Shown here: positions 49,114 through 61,454 of the stretch, piece by piece | Numbering within the stretch: position 1 is the first letter of the stretch | How the letters are laid out: each line of letters starts with the position of its first letter | NCBI GenBank assembly: GCA_014925825.1 | Contig: JACGCK010000006.1 | Span: forward strand, 806,001-870,000 | Direction of reading: 5' to 3' | DNA: 64,000 bases | Source of the DNA: Pholiota molesta | Taxonomy: Eukaryota > Basidiomycota > Agaricomycetes > Agaricales > Strophariaceae | Made by a program: the position numbers and the translations under genes | Notes under the pieces: generated by a model | The model's input: the letters and a program-made list of their open reading frames with translations, nothing else | The model's database searches: none | Told to the model about the DNA's origin: nothing

Positions 49114-51647
49114 TCATCTCCGGATGAACGTGAGGGGTACACGAAGCGGGCTGGATCGATAAGATCAGTAGGTTTATCACCCGAAAGAATGAAATGACAA
49201 CGTACGTTATAGTCAGGCCAGCACGGCAAGCCAGCACTCTGGCCTTGCGTTGTTCAAATGTTTCGCCCGCAAATTCCGGCTCGTCTTTGACCACAATCTT
49301 ATAATGAGAAACTAGCATAGTAAGGATTGCAATGCCTTCTGTCTCAAAAAACCTACGGAAGGAATTATAAATATAAAGAAATCGTTATAGTTCAGCAAAC
49401 GCACTTTCTGCCGATGCACGCCCGCGCTCCTACACGTTACGATGAATTAGTTGTGGTAATAGGTGTTGAACGGGCCGAACCTACCCGCGCTGAATGGGAT
49501 GAAGGCATCGCGTGGCCAATCCTCAAGGAAGCGGCTAGGTTTGAATGTATGCGGATCTTCCCAATATCGAGCTAAGAAAAGGTAGGCATGCATAAATACG
49601 ACGAGGGGAAGGAAACGAGATCGAAAACCAACGATTGTAATGAAGACCGGGGACATTGAGTGTTATATCAGTTCCTTTGGGAATCGGTACAGTCATAGTT
49701 TCTCCATGAGAATTGCTGGCGGTCAAAGTTGTGTCTTCTGCTGCGAACTTAGGAACACCTGTTACCTGAGAGGAATACTATTATCAGCGCAAAACGAAAT
49801 AAAGTTGAATTTGATAAGACTCACAGGCGGGAACATCCTAAGGGTCTCATAAAAGACGCTGCAAGTCAGCATACACATTAGCTATAAAAATTGATCAACA
49901 ACTAATTATGCTCCTACGCGCTGGAGTAAGTCAGCAACGGCATTTGTTCGTAGGTCTGCAAATATAATCAGGATTTGTGTCTTCCATGAAAGCGTGGAGG
50001 TATATTACCGGGTCTGCACCATCAACAAGAATAGATTTGATATGTTCATAAAGTTTCTCTTGTTCGTCCGGATACAACGCCAACAGCGCAAACGTAAAAC
50101 ACAATGTATGGGCAGTTGTCTAAGCACAGAATGAGATTTCTGCCATTTGTCCCAGAGTAAGAATATATGACATACCTCATGCCCAGCGACAAGGAATATG
50201 TAAATGTTTCCTAGGTTTAGGCTTCAATAACCAATCGGGTTCTTGTATTTTGAGAAGAGAAGTAGTCACCAATGAGCTCGCTTTCTGTCAAAGTCGTTGC
50301 ATCCAAGTTATTGTCGTTCGCTTCCAAGAGCTGACTAAACAAATCATGGCGCTCAATTTTCTCTGAAGCTTGACGTTCGCGGATCATCTCCGTCATGTAG
50401 CGCTGTTTAAATAAAGTAAGCGGAGAATAAGCACTAAAATAGAGATCGTGTCCAATTTGGCACATCAAATACTTACTCGTAATTCATCGTAGGCCCTATC
50501 GGTTTGTCGAAATGTCTCCGTTAGACCCATAGCCCAACGAGGGACGGCCAATTTAATAAACACATTAGTGGTTACTGTGTGGAGGGATTCTTTGAAGGTC
50601 ATCGTATATCCGGGTGGTGTTATTTCGTCTGCTTTCCATGAAATACCCCTACCAAACCCTGAATATTGGACATTAATCAGTCACGATTATCGGCATCCTT
50701 ATTGAAATATCAAGCCTCACCGGCAGCACCGATAATGAATAAGGCAATCTACAGAATAAGGATATTCAGGATCATCAACAAGGGGTAGAACTGAATGCAT
50801 ACAGGTAAGGTTATCTCCACGCAATGATCGACAGTAACCACATCACGATCACCCCACATATCAGTGAACATCCCTTTGACGGTTTTGATACTTTCATCCC
50901 AGACAAGAACATTATTTCGCTAGAACGAAATCATCAATACACGATTTATATGGGGTGCAACAAGAAGGCTTACATCAGAGAATGCAGGAGCAGAAATTTT
51001 CCGATACTTCTTCCATTCTGCGCCTTCAGAGGCAACGATATTCCGCCCAAAGAAAGTCAGGGAGCTGTAATGTTGGACCGGTTTGGGGAATCTCGCGCGA
51101 GAAGACGTTACTTCCTGCTCATAGTATTAGTAAAGGGTCTGTGGGGCCGGCAGGATTATTTCTGAGTCTAACTTTGATAGCTGCAGCGTCTGCAAGTACA
51201 ATAGACGTTCTAATATTTGGTATGACACTTATCTGAAGAACGGAAAGGGTGGTCAATGGGTGGAAGGGCGCGTTTATTTATTCACTCACGGCAGAATGGA
51301 TATCCCATCCAACTTGCTCAAACGCTTTTACGACACATCTTTCAGCTTTCTATGCCCCAAGAGGGATGATCTCCTCAGCTCACGCTCATGTTTGAGAACA
51401 AAGAGTTGATTCCTGCCCGCATTGACATATTTAATTTTTGGGAGGAAGTTGCCTAGAAGACTGGCAGGAGAAAAGAGGAGACGTCGTCCTGGAAAATTGC
51501 TGTGATATAATCATTTATAAGTACCAGATATTCAGAATTTTGTGACTGAACGAACTGGATGCCTCGCGTCGCCTTCCAGAATGCCAAGGCCTTCCGAGAA
51601 ATGTAAATAACGGTCAGAGAGAAAAGCAGGAGCGGGACGCCCTGCAT
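49114..51647 (-). CDS. Cytochrome P450 monooxygenase
   Basis: Heme-thiolate oxygenase, membrane-anchored by MQGVPLLLFSLTVIYISRKA. About a dozen introns. Recognisable parts: MTEMIRERQASEKIERHDL with FSQLLEAND, the I-helix AGHETTAHTLCFTFALLALY (AGxET/T), the K-helix FYETLRMFPP region, VPKFAAED, PIPKGTDITLNVPGLHYN, ARYWEDPHTFKPSRFL, and the heme site FIPFSAGARACIGRKF with its Cys ligand, split over short exons. It ends LTITPLRVPLTFIRR. It stands alone, with no biosynthetic neighbours, so a catabolic or detoxifying role is as likely as a secondary-metabolite one. Resembles basidiomycete CYP5037/5150-type proteins, but the CYP family is not assignable by eye. Confidence 0.85.
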
Positions 51648-52207
51648 TGTGAGATGTGGGAGGGGAAAATATGTCGATCATTCTGGTCACTGTGTTTTAT
51701 AAACACGAAATCAGCATGCCCATGTCGTGGTGGAAACTTGGCAGCGTGGATAGAAACGGCCCAAATAAGAGCCGCGATCCCGTATGGCACAAAAGCAATA
51801 AAAACATGAATACTAAAGTATTTTACTTACCAGCATCGATTGAAAATATATCCAGCATCTTTGTTGTTGGTACATAGAACGTAACAGAACGAGCTTGGTG
51901 GAAGTGTTGTCCACCAGTGACCTGGGTAAATAAATGCTTAGGATTCTGCCACCCGGAGGTCTAAATGCAATCCGTCATTCAATTTAGTCAGCGGGCCTGC
52001 ATACACCCATAAGGCTTAAAAGGCTCAAAGAAGTAGATAACACATGGGGCTCAGTCTGGTCCATGTTGGTACGATATTATATCAACGAAGACCTGAGGAT
52101 GTGCAATGTAATGGAATAAGACAAAGACCGCGACATGAAGTGACAGAACTAGATACATGGATATGTGCAAAGATACTTTTGGGAAAAGAATTCAGACGAT
52201 AGAACAT
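51648..52207. other. Intergenic, P450 promoter side
   Basis: About 560 bases upstream of the P450 and downstream of the FKBP gene. Nothing further seen. Confidence 0.4.
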
Positions 52208-53700
52208 CTACTTGATTTCCAAAAGTTTGACCTCTGGAGTTTGAACGTTTAGTAAAATTGTATGTGAAACGGATAGGGAGGACGAACCAAAGACCAAGGT
52301 AGAGTTGGGAGGAATAGGACCTGATCGCTTGGATCCGTAGCCCATGTTGGGAGGGATGGTCAGGATGCGCTCACCACCAACTTGCATTCCGACAATGCCC
52401 TCATCCCATCCTGAAAGTTATAAGCAAGTAGGATATTTTATAAATTTAGGTCACTGACCTTTAATGACTTCGCTCTTTCCAAGGTGGAAGGCGAACTGAA
52501 ATAATGTTATCAGAACTATTCCCCAAGTTTCCATCAAGTTAGGAAACATACCGGCTTTCCGCTAACATTCTTGTCAAATTCCTTTCCGTTGGTCAATTTT
52601 CCAACGTAACGCATGCGGACGGTATTACCCTTCTTTGCCATAGGTCCTGTTCCGATCTTAGCATCCTGAATAGTGACGCCCCCAGCAATAGTCTTCTTGG
52701 CATGGGTCTCTTTTTTCTCTTCCTTGGCCTCGTCTACTTTCTTCTCCTTCTTCTTCTTCTCCTTCTTCTCCTCTTTGGGAGTAGCAGCATCGGCAGGGGA
52801 TTCAACAGCCTTTCCACCTTCAGCTTTCTGTTTCTTGTTCTTCTTCTCTGCCTTAGCAGTAATCTCAGTGGCATCCGATTCACGGGGACGCTTTTGTGCT
52901 TTGACAGGCTCCGCTTCATCTTCAATTTCTTCGAAACGACTGTTCCATACATTAACAAACAATTAGAATTAAATGTTGTAGAAACATACCTATTGTCGCT
53001 TTCTAGGTCATCCGGGTGCATCTCAACGTCTGAGCTGACTTCACGAAGATCATATGCATCTTCGTCCGCATCGAAGTCATCTTCGGAGTCACTGACGTCT
53101 TCGTCTTCATTTTGTCCTGAAAGAATAAGTCAAATTTAAGAGTCGTGAAAGGAATTGCACCCAAGCTCACTTATGTAGTTCCCAGTCAAGTAGACCGTAC
53201 TAAAAATGGGTGAGAAATTTTTTTCATCTCGTTTAGATATGAACACAATACACTCACTTCTTGCCAACGACTTCAAACTTGTACATAGCCTCGTTATCAA
53301 GGACGAGGTTTACAGAAGCATGTTCAATCTGGGGAAGGGCACCAAACTCAATATGGTCTATCATTTCAGGACGAGGGTATACACACCTTTCCGGGAGTCA
53401 AGGCACAAAGCACGGTCGTGTCAATGGTGAGGCCATCGTCCTCCTTCTCTTCCTCATCATCGTCTTCTTCATCCTCATCTTGAGGGGGTGTAAGAGACTC
53501 GAAGCTCAGCTTGACTACGTCCCTGCTAGTAGGGTCCGCGATTTCTTCGCCATAAGCAATGTTGGTGATTTGGACACAGGCAGGGGTTTCGATCGTTTTG
53601 TCCTTTCCACCTTCGAGGACGAGATGCCTGCACATAAAATAAGAAAATAACAAGGTTTGACGCGTAAATACACGTACCAGATACCAAGAACGGTCGACAT
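52208..53700 (-). CDS. Nucleolar FKBP-type prolyl isomerase (Fpr3/Fpr4-like)
   Basis: Peptidyl-prolyl isomerase of the nucleus/nucleolus, a histone-chaperone-like family in yeast. N-terminal nucleoplasmin-like half ([54 protein letters not shown]), two acidic tracts ([34 protein letters not shown]), a long Lys/Glu tract, then a C-terminal FKBP domain: [71 protein letters not shown] and the end [13 protein letters not shown]. Key pocket residues (Tyr, Phe, Asp, Trp, Tyr) are present. Divergent from ARPC4 with 170 bases between starts. Confidence 0.9.
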
Positions 53701-53870
53701 TGTTAAAACAGAGGGGTTTTAGAGAGTCAGGGAGGGTAGAGAAAAGTTTTTCTTTGAGTTAACCAAAAGTAAACGCGCCTGTCGGGAAAAGCCGAAACTC
53801 CGCATTCCCAGTGACCGCGTTCTGATTCGTCGATGACCCAATCCCGACCACCCCCAAGCCAATAGCTCTA

Positions 53871-54693
53871 ATGGTCAGTCTCCATCCAGCGTTAAAATAC
53901 ACAGTGCTGACAACAGAATCAGTCCAATGTCCTGCGACCATACCTTGCAGCTGTTAGATCGACTCTGACGGCTGCTCTCACCTTGGAGAACTTCGCATCT
54001 CAAGTAACTACTTTGTTAACTCAGCCATGCCGAGATTCGCATTAACTCGTTATCAGGTAGTAGAGCGGCATAACAAACCAGAAGTTGAATCCGCGTATGT
54101 GATTCCCTCTTCAATCAAACTTCATTGCACTCACCTCACGTACATCCATAGGACATCGAAGGAGGTCCTTCTAAACCCCCTAACTATCTCGCGAAACGAA
54201 AACGAGCGCGTCTTGATCGAACCATCTGTTAATTCCATTCGACTCAGTATCAAAATCAAGCAAGCTGATGAGATCGAGAGGATTCTCTGCAACAAGTTCA
54301 CTAGATTTATGATGCAGAGGGCGGAAAGCTTTATCGTGCTGCGGCGGAAGCCAGTTCCTGTATGCTTCATATGTTGTCTTATTGTACAACCGCTAACTCG
54401 TCATTAGGGATATGACATATCATTCCTCATCACCAACACGCATACAGAGACAATGCTGAAGCACAAGATTGTCGATTTTATAATTCAGTGAGTTGAATCA
54501 TAATTCTTTAGCATGCGAACTCATTACTTGCCCTGTCAGGTTCATGGAGGAGGTCGACAAAGAAATCAGCGAGATGAAGCTTAGCTTGAACGCAAGAGCC
54601 CGTATTGTCGCAGAATCATACCTTACAGCAGTACGTATTCTTTATTTCTGCACAATGCATATATCACTGATCACACTACAGCTGCAATCTTAA
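53871..54693 (+). CDS. ARC19: Arp2/3 complex subunit 4 (ARPC4, p20)
   Basis: Core scaffold subunit of the actin-nucleating Arp2/3 complex. The start ATG (53871-53873) is followed at once by a GTCAGT donor; intron 53874-53922 joins it to [20 protein letters not shown] and LENFASQ. Then [104 protein letters not shown] and the end ESYLTALQS. About 170 residues, the normal size, and highly conserved. The dominant clue for the start exon is that no other upstream ATG gives the MSxxLRPYL beginning. Confidence 0.93.
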
Positions 54694-54976
54694 TTTAACA
54701 CCATGTCCTTAAGTGAACTCCACACGAGAATTTCGCGATATACCAAACTGTATAAACATCGACAAAACATGCATATAAGAAATGCTTTGGGCACCTTCAC
54801 TTCAATGGGCCTTTTGTCATCTGGATGCCGATTTGAGTCACATTCTTGAAATCAGTATAAGTGGATGAATTATTTCTGGATCGAAGAAATTACCTTCGAA
54901 TATTTGCATCAATGTACCGGGAGGGCAAGTGCATCGAATATGTATGCGTTCCAGATGCGTACAGTAGATCATCCGA

Positions 54977-55576
54977 TTATATAGCCATGCGACTCTCTAA
55001 CTGAGCTTTGACATGATCTCGCCATTCTGTCTCCAAGATCGCATATCCCTTCACATCCACAAAGCTTCCGTCGAGATTGTTCCAAGCTTGTTTGCGATTC
55101 GCCTCTAACCTAGCACACGCCACCTTTTCCAGCCATCGCTGCATAGGTATGTTGTCCGCACCCGTCTCGAATGTTGTTCGGTGGAACTTGCGATCATCGA
55201 AGATATGTCGCAACAGAATGTAAAATGCCTCGGTTGCTACACCTGTTCCATGAAGATCTGGTGAGACGATGATTCCTGCTTCGCAAGAGTTATTCTGCTC
55301 GTCGATGTTGAAATAACCACAAAACCCTCCAAATTGAACACTTCCATTATCTTGCAGGTAATGGATGTTGAAATCGACGATACGTTTGTCCTCGGCCCGC
55401 GTCTCTCGACGAATCCGTGCATCTTCTAGCGACATATGGTCGGGAAGAAATCGCAGAAATCGACGCGTTATTGGATGTGTACGACATGATGCGGCCGCCT
55501 CATCGTCATTCGCAGATGGAGGAACTAGTTTGATTCTATGGCTGGGTGATTCGAGCATGGTAGAATGTTGCGGCAT
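54977..55576 (-). CDS. GNAT-family acetyltransferase
   Basis: Single-exon gene of 199 residues, unusual here because most neighbours have many introns. It has the RimJ/RimL-like GNAT pattern: IVDFNIHYLQDNGSVQFGGF, the acceptor strand CEAGIIVSPDLHGTGVATEA (R/Q-x-x-G-x-G/A motif as DLHGTGVA) and FETGADNIPMQRWLEKVAC. Substrate unknown. It converges on ARPC4. Confidence 0.75.
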   Translation of the reverse strand: MPQHSTMLESPSHRIKLVPPSANDDEAAASCRTHPITRRFLRFLPDHMSLEDARIRRETRAEDKRIVDFNIHYLQDNGSVQFGGFCGYFNIDEQNNSCEAGIIVSPDLHGTGVATEAFYILLRHIFDDRKFHRTTFETGADNIPMQRWLEKVACARLEANRKQAWNNLDGSFVDVKGYAILETEWRDHVKAQLESRMAI

Positions 55577-56011
55577 GGTATAAAATGTGTTTCCTGACTT
55601 TTGGCGCGGTACGTCGTATTCTTCAAGAACGGAGCTTTATAATCGCGGCAAAGGACGATATGTCATATTGACATACTTATCAGTTATGACTCGAAGGGGA
55701 AATACATTGACCGAACGGATACTTTGCTGATGAGCAAGCACTGAGTACTAACAGGTTGTTGAATTACGTTGAAGAAATTCAGAATAAGTGACAGTAGTAC
55801 TATCTAGTGGAACTCATTGTAGAAATACGAAATCACAAGGACGATGTTAGGTATAACAGCCACTGTAAAGTATATAAAGCTCACTAAAGAGCTTGTGGTT
55901 GATAGAAGGCCATTAGCAAAAGAAGCATTATTTAGAATATCACTGGGAGGCAAAGAAAGAAAATAGCTAGTAGTGACGGGAAGCTGTCAATATGGCAACT
56001 GGATTGACCAT
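55577..56011. other. Intergenic
   Basis: About 435 bases between the start of the GNAT gene and the end of the helicase gene. Nothing recognised. Confidence 0.4.
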
Positions 56012-59000
56012 TTATGAGCTCTGGCTGTTTCGAATGCCAAACAGCTCAATAAGATCTGTGTTAGAATAGCATTAGAAAAACTCGGTGGCATTGAAATGAA
56101 TACACAAGTTATCACCTTGCAAACGTGCTTCTCGCTGCTGCCTCAATGTTTCGGTTCGTTTGATACCAGAGAAGGCCTATTGGGTAGTGTATTGATTGAG
56201 TACAGTTCGACATAAGCAGGAGGGGACTAACTTGGTGGATAAGCTGTTTCTTTTTCTCTTGAATTTCAAGAACTTTCGATTCCATTGTGTTTTCGGCGAT
56301 CAACTGATAGACATGGACAGGTTTCTTCTGGCCAATACGATTTACTCGGTCAATAGCTTGACTTTCAATTCCTTCCTGTAGGACCATGACTTATTAGAAC
56401 AATCATTAGGGCAGGAAAATGTACTGACCTGCCACCATCTGAATGTAAGAGATGAAAGATCAGCCCTGCTTGTGGAAATCGCAGAGAGCAACTTACGGAT
56501 CCATTCTGTGCAAGAAATGCTTGATCAATACAGGAGCTATCAGTAATTAAAGAACAACTCACAAATATACATTATTTGCAACTGAAAACGAGATATTGTT
56601 TGAGAAAATCACTGGATCATGTAGATTTAGAGCTTACCAGTCAAATTGAGACCAAGAGCACCCTAACCTCATATGTTAAACATATACATGGGGACATAAA
56701 TTATCGCACATACCGCTTTCAAGGATAAAAGCATCACTTTGGGATTCTCCTCAAATCCAAGCTCTAGCGAATTCCTGGAATATGAGACTGCCTTAGATTT
56801 GCCTTTGCCTTTTCTCTTCTCTTCGTATCCAGAGAAGGGCGTGTCGTTTGTTTCAATGTAATCCTCGCTCTCCTCGCCATCCATAACGAAGTCCGAGTCA
56901 TTGCCTTCACCATCGTCGTCTAGTATAGCGGCATTCTTGTTTCTAGTTTTGCGCGTCTGTCTAGACAAAATCGGAGCTTCAATTGGAGCTTCAATAGATT
57001 CTTCCTCAAGCGGAACAGAAAAACGAGCATTGCTTCTTGTCTCCTCTTTGCAGACATTTTCCCGTCGAAACGAACATATGGGATGCTACAAAGTAAATGT
57101 CAGACTCCTGTTCTGAGTAAAATAGCATTCGCTTGGATCAAGTTACCCTTCGCGATCCAGACTTTCAGCAATCTAGAAAAAAATAATGAAAGCTGAGCAA
57201 CATTTTCTATACCAAGAAAAATCGCCTCACCTTGTCGAGGAAAGTGGTGAATTGGGAAAAGACCAAAGATTTTTCCGAACCGGGGGTAAGTTTTAGAAGG
57301 TGGACTAGTTGATCGATTTTAGCAGATGATCCACCGCGGATCCCTTCTGATTCGTCTTCTTCATCGTTTACTTTGGCTGGTCTTTGGGTTAGATCAGTGG
57401 GAGGTGGTGGTTCATGTAAATCGTTCATTGTCAATGCATATCGATCCTAAGAAAACAGACATCAACTTCGATGAAATAAAATGCCAAATTTCAAACCTAC
57501 CATCGGACATTTGGGATCGCGGGATATTATCTCGGTAATGCTTTCAAATAATCAGCTGCATAAACCAGATAAAATAAAATATCGTACCAGGCCAAACAGA
57601 ACATGTGAGCACAGCTCGTTATGCGAGCATCATTTGGGAGAACACCAAAGCAAATGGGACATTCTTCGCAATCTTCGATCGCCTGAGCAAGCAATTCCCG
57701 CAATCTCTGCTTTTCGGCTGGTGTAATGAACGTCGCCGATCCTTCAGCATGATCATTAGCTTCAGCCTTGCGAAGTTCCTGCAAATAACTGGCTGGAATC
57801 AGGCCAGGATGGAGAGCGATTTGTCTCATACGGGTGAGCATGCTGAGAACATTAGTAGACTGAACCTAATTGACGAAATGGTCAGATCGGGAAATAGACG
57901 GTTAAATTCGACTCACCACAGCACCCGTTCCTGCGTTTATAAAGTTTTGCAGACGCTGTTTCGATACTTCTTCAACTTCGTCATACAGTCGCTGTAGTGT
58001 GATTTTAAGAGTAAGTTACACGCCTCGGTAAATTTACGCACTCTGGCTTCTTCACTTAGTTCCACTGGAACCTTTATCATCTCCACCTGCATAATAAGAG
58101 TCATCAAAACCAGACTTGTCATCCAAGTAGCATGTCCTTACAGGTGGAAGTTCTATGATAGATTTCCCAGTACTATCTTGCATCTATCAAAACATTGAAT
58201 GTTAACCCAAATTGCTGATGCATGATGTTGGGGACTCACCTCCTTTGTACGGCGGATACATATATGACTCATGAGAGCCTATAAGTATATTGGTTTGTGA
58301 GATAATTTGTCAACCAAAGCATTGAAGCCTACTCTTAGAAGTTCCGCTCCGGCTGTGTCACCATTCTTGAGTGGTCGAAGTAGCAATCGTTTATAGAAGT
58401 CCTCATTGTCCAAGGGCCTACAAATTTGAAGGAACGTGAGCAAAGAACCGAGATCCTATGGGGTGTCATGTAAGTAGGCTGAAGCAAAATAGCACAATAC
58501 ATGACACACTCTTGGGGAATTGATCTTGTCGAAAACAAATATTCAGAGGTAACATAGGATAATACATTCGGAATAGACGCACAATTGGTGTGCCTGTCAA
58601 GACCCAACGTCTTGAGGCATTCAAGGCCACTACGGCTTGGGCCATCTTCGTCTTCGGATTGCGAATAGTGTGACCTTCGTCGAGAATAACTCGCTGGAAA
58701 GTATGCGATTTAGCAAAAGAGCTCCATTTTGTAAACATAGAACTGACCTTCCATGGTATTTCGAAAAGAGCCTTGAGGCCTTTTTTCTTCTTTTGGCTGG
58801 GTTCCAAAGATCCAGTGGGGCTGCCATCGTGTTCTCCAACGACGGTCTGATATGTAGTAATCACAACGTCGTACTTCCGTAGCTCTAAGGCGCTTAGCCC
58901 TTTCTTCGGCCCATAGTAGATGCAGGTTTTGAGTGTTCCAGGGATACAATGATCCAGTATTTGCTTTTCCCAATTAGATAACACGGAAAGGGGTGAAACT

Positions 59001-61204
59001 ATGAGAAATATTGAGCAATAAAATTACACTCAAGAACGGTAAGAACTTCATACCAATCAAAGTTGAGTTGGAGAAACCAGAATCAACTTCATTCTTGGTG
59101 GCAAGAATTAAGGCGATCATTGTTAAGGTTTTCCCCTAACGAATTGTTAAAGTGAGATTCCTAGACGACTCGAATGGCACATACCAAACCCTTCAAACGA
59201 AATACGTATGAGCACTTGTATCAGCGATGAGTAAAGGATGACCTACCATTGCATCTGCACACAATGCACCCCGACCTAAAGGAGGAGCTTCTTGTGGCGT
59301 TTTTGTGGCGACTGATATGCGACAATGAAAATTTGACCTTCATGAATCAGCCATCCATGAAAACTCACTATTGTAATAATATCTCTATTTCCAAAAGATA
59401 AGAGTACTGCCTAGAAAATTATAGCATGAGGCTAACCTGATTTCCTCTCTCCCTCAGCTGCCAGAATTGCACCGGGGTATCTGTTGCTGTCTTAGGAAGA
59501 ACTGGATTTTCCCGTTCAATACACCATTTAAGAGCTTGAAGCTAGAGAGAATGACGTCAGTTTTGTATTGATAATCCAGCAAAGCATATTACTAACCTGA
59601 TGCTTGAGAAGGTCTACGGTTAATTCGCCGCTCGCTATGCCTGGAGGGTTCTCATGAACTGGCATGTTCAAAACATCTTCGGTGGAACACAAGGTATCGA
59701 GTAGGGAGCTTCGTCTGCCATCATCTTCAACCTTCTCGAGGCTGTTCAAGATTTGTTTCAACTCGGCGGCTTTCTTCAAGGACTCTTGATATTTTTGTGC
59801 AGCCTCTTGTTGTGAACGAGCATTCGCCGAGGTCATCGCCTGCTGTGAGGGCAAAGGTATAGGGGCCGGGGCCACTGCAGCTTTCTTCACTGCGGCGGCG
59901 GTCGTCGAGGGGCGCGAAGTTGTGTTAAATCCACGTTGGCCTGGGGTCGCCCATACCAATACCGGCTCGAGCTCTCTTCTTTTATCCGAAAGGCCATATA
60001 TCTTGAGGGTTCTATTGCCATCTTAAGCATAACGTTGAAAGAAAGAGAAAGAGAAAGATTAAGACGCATACATAGATAAAGTATACACCCTCGAGCCAAC
60101 TAGATCAGAAATAAAATGAGCATAGTACATTTCTAAAGGTGTCGATCCTTACGATTTCCGTCATTGATGACTCCTTCCACCGTAACTGCACGTCTATCTA
60201 ATAACGGCGCCAACTTTAAGGCAACATTGCGAGGCAAATGGCCAACTTGCACGCGAGAAATATTCTTGATTTGAATAGCATTTCTACAGAATGATGTTAA
60301 TTATCAATATTGATTGTTGGGCGCATATATGCTATGTACCTGTCATATGGGTTATGAGGCTCTCGGACCAAGAGAACCTCCTCGCCTGGCCCAACGAGGC
60401 CTAGTAATACGGATATTCGTCAGTGTCATTCCGGTTTATAAAACGGATAGATAATACCTTTGTAATATTGAATGCCGACAACACTAGTCACGAAGGTACA
60501 GTACAATTCATCCCGGGGTTCTTCTTCAGGTTCTTCTTCTTGGGTTTGTTGTGTCGTAGGAAACGACGAAGACCCAGGCGTAGACTGGGTTGCTATTTGC
60601 GACGTTTGGCTGAGTCCAGCCTGTGTAGCGCTTCTTTTCCTCTGTACAGGAGGTGCAGTGTTCACAGGTGCAGCCACTCTCGCACTGGGTGGAACATCTG
60701 CAGGATCTATGCGTCGCAAAGAAATAGCCAACTTGATTTTATTCTTGTCTTGGGGTCTGAAAATCGAGGGTCTGAGCATAGCCATAGACCAAAGCAGAAT
60801 GGGTGCTTACTTGAGGCTTTCAAAGCCGGTGATATTGCTGTCAGGAATAGCAGCAAGTTCTGCAAGGATATTTGGGGTCACACATCCCCTGTCAAGACGT
60901 GAGACCAATTCTATGATGTAGAGTCGCGTTAAAAAGCCTTTACCAGTGTCGCCATTGCACTGTTTCTCCGGTTTCGGTAGATACGGTGCGCCCATAGCGG
61001 AGAGTGCCAACGGGCATGGGTGTATCCTAAGTTGTCTCAGTACGAATGATCTGCTATCAAATTTTACTTACCTTGCAAGGTGTCGGTGCATGACACTTAG
61101 CTCGCGTACTTCTGGAGTACTAGAATTCGATCACTTTGTTAGGCGCGCGGCGCGCTTAAGAGTGCTACGAAAGGACCTACCCCGACAACATGACTGACAG
61201 TCAT
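56012..61204 (-). CDS. PARP-type zinc finger, HIRAN, SNF2 helicase and RING protein (HLTF/Rad5-like)
   Basis: DNA-damage-tolerance type translocase with ubiquitin-ligase RING. Exons from 61204 give YSRSTRAKCHAPTPCK, DTPMPVGTLRYGRTVSTETG, ETVQWRHWGCVTPNIL, a PARP-type zinc finger (C-x-x-x-x-x-C ... H-x-x-C). Next the HIRAN domain (TSVVGIQYYKG; LVGPGEEVLLVREPHNPYDR; VQVGHLPRNVALKLAPLLD), SNF2 N-terminal half with Walker A DAMGLGKTLTMIALIL, DEGH box RVILDEGHTIRNPKTKMAQ and WVLTGTPI, a RING (EECPICFGVLPNDARITSCA-HMFCLAC), and the helicase C part (EKSLVFSQFTTFLDK; GIESQAIDRVNRIGQKKPVH). It ends DLIELFGIRNSQSS. About 25 introns, one enclosing a 6-nt exon. The zinc finger places damaged or nicked DNA binding at the N-terminus. 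The start is the first plausible ATG. Confidence 0.85.
59185..59190 (-). other. 6-nt microexon in the helicase Walker A motif
   Basis: GGTTTG on the minus strand, flanked by a CGTTTGAAG acceptor and a GTATGTGCC donor, lies between exons ending CADAM and beginning GKTLTMIAL. Including it gives DAMGLGKT, the exact SNF2 Walker A sequence; leaving it out deletes GL and destroys the motif. Confidence 0.8.
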
Positions 61205-61454
61205 GCTTGGAGCTTGATGGCCGTTCTAATCTTGGTAGACGCTCCCACCAAAATATGACAGCGTGGATGAGGGCGGAGTTGAGTCAGTGGGATCCTCTGG
61301 TGACTTGCCACAGACGCGTCGAACAAACAAGCCCCAACGCGTCAATGCAATTTAGCCATTATGTAAGTAACAAGCACCTTCAAGTTGCCGCTCACCACTT
61401 GCTGTACCACTCGCTGTACCACTCCCCTTTGTCCCCACACATCTCTCGCGCGCC

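Noticed and set aside
52673..53139. Plus-strand ORFs rich in Phe/Ser and Leu within the FKBP gene
   Set aside because: Antisense shadow of the Lys/Glu-rich linker; the FKBP domain and nucleoplasmin-like half on the minus strand are clear.
60423..60921. Plus-strand ORFs of about 150-160 codons
   Set aside because: Antisense to the helicase N-terminal exons, which carry the HIRAN domain on the minus strand.
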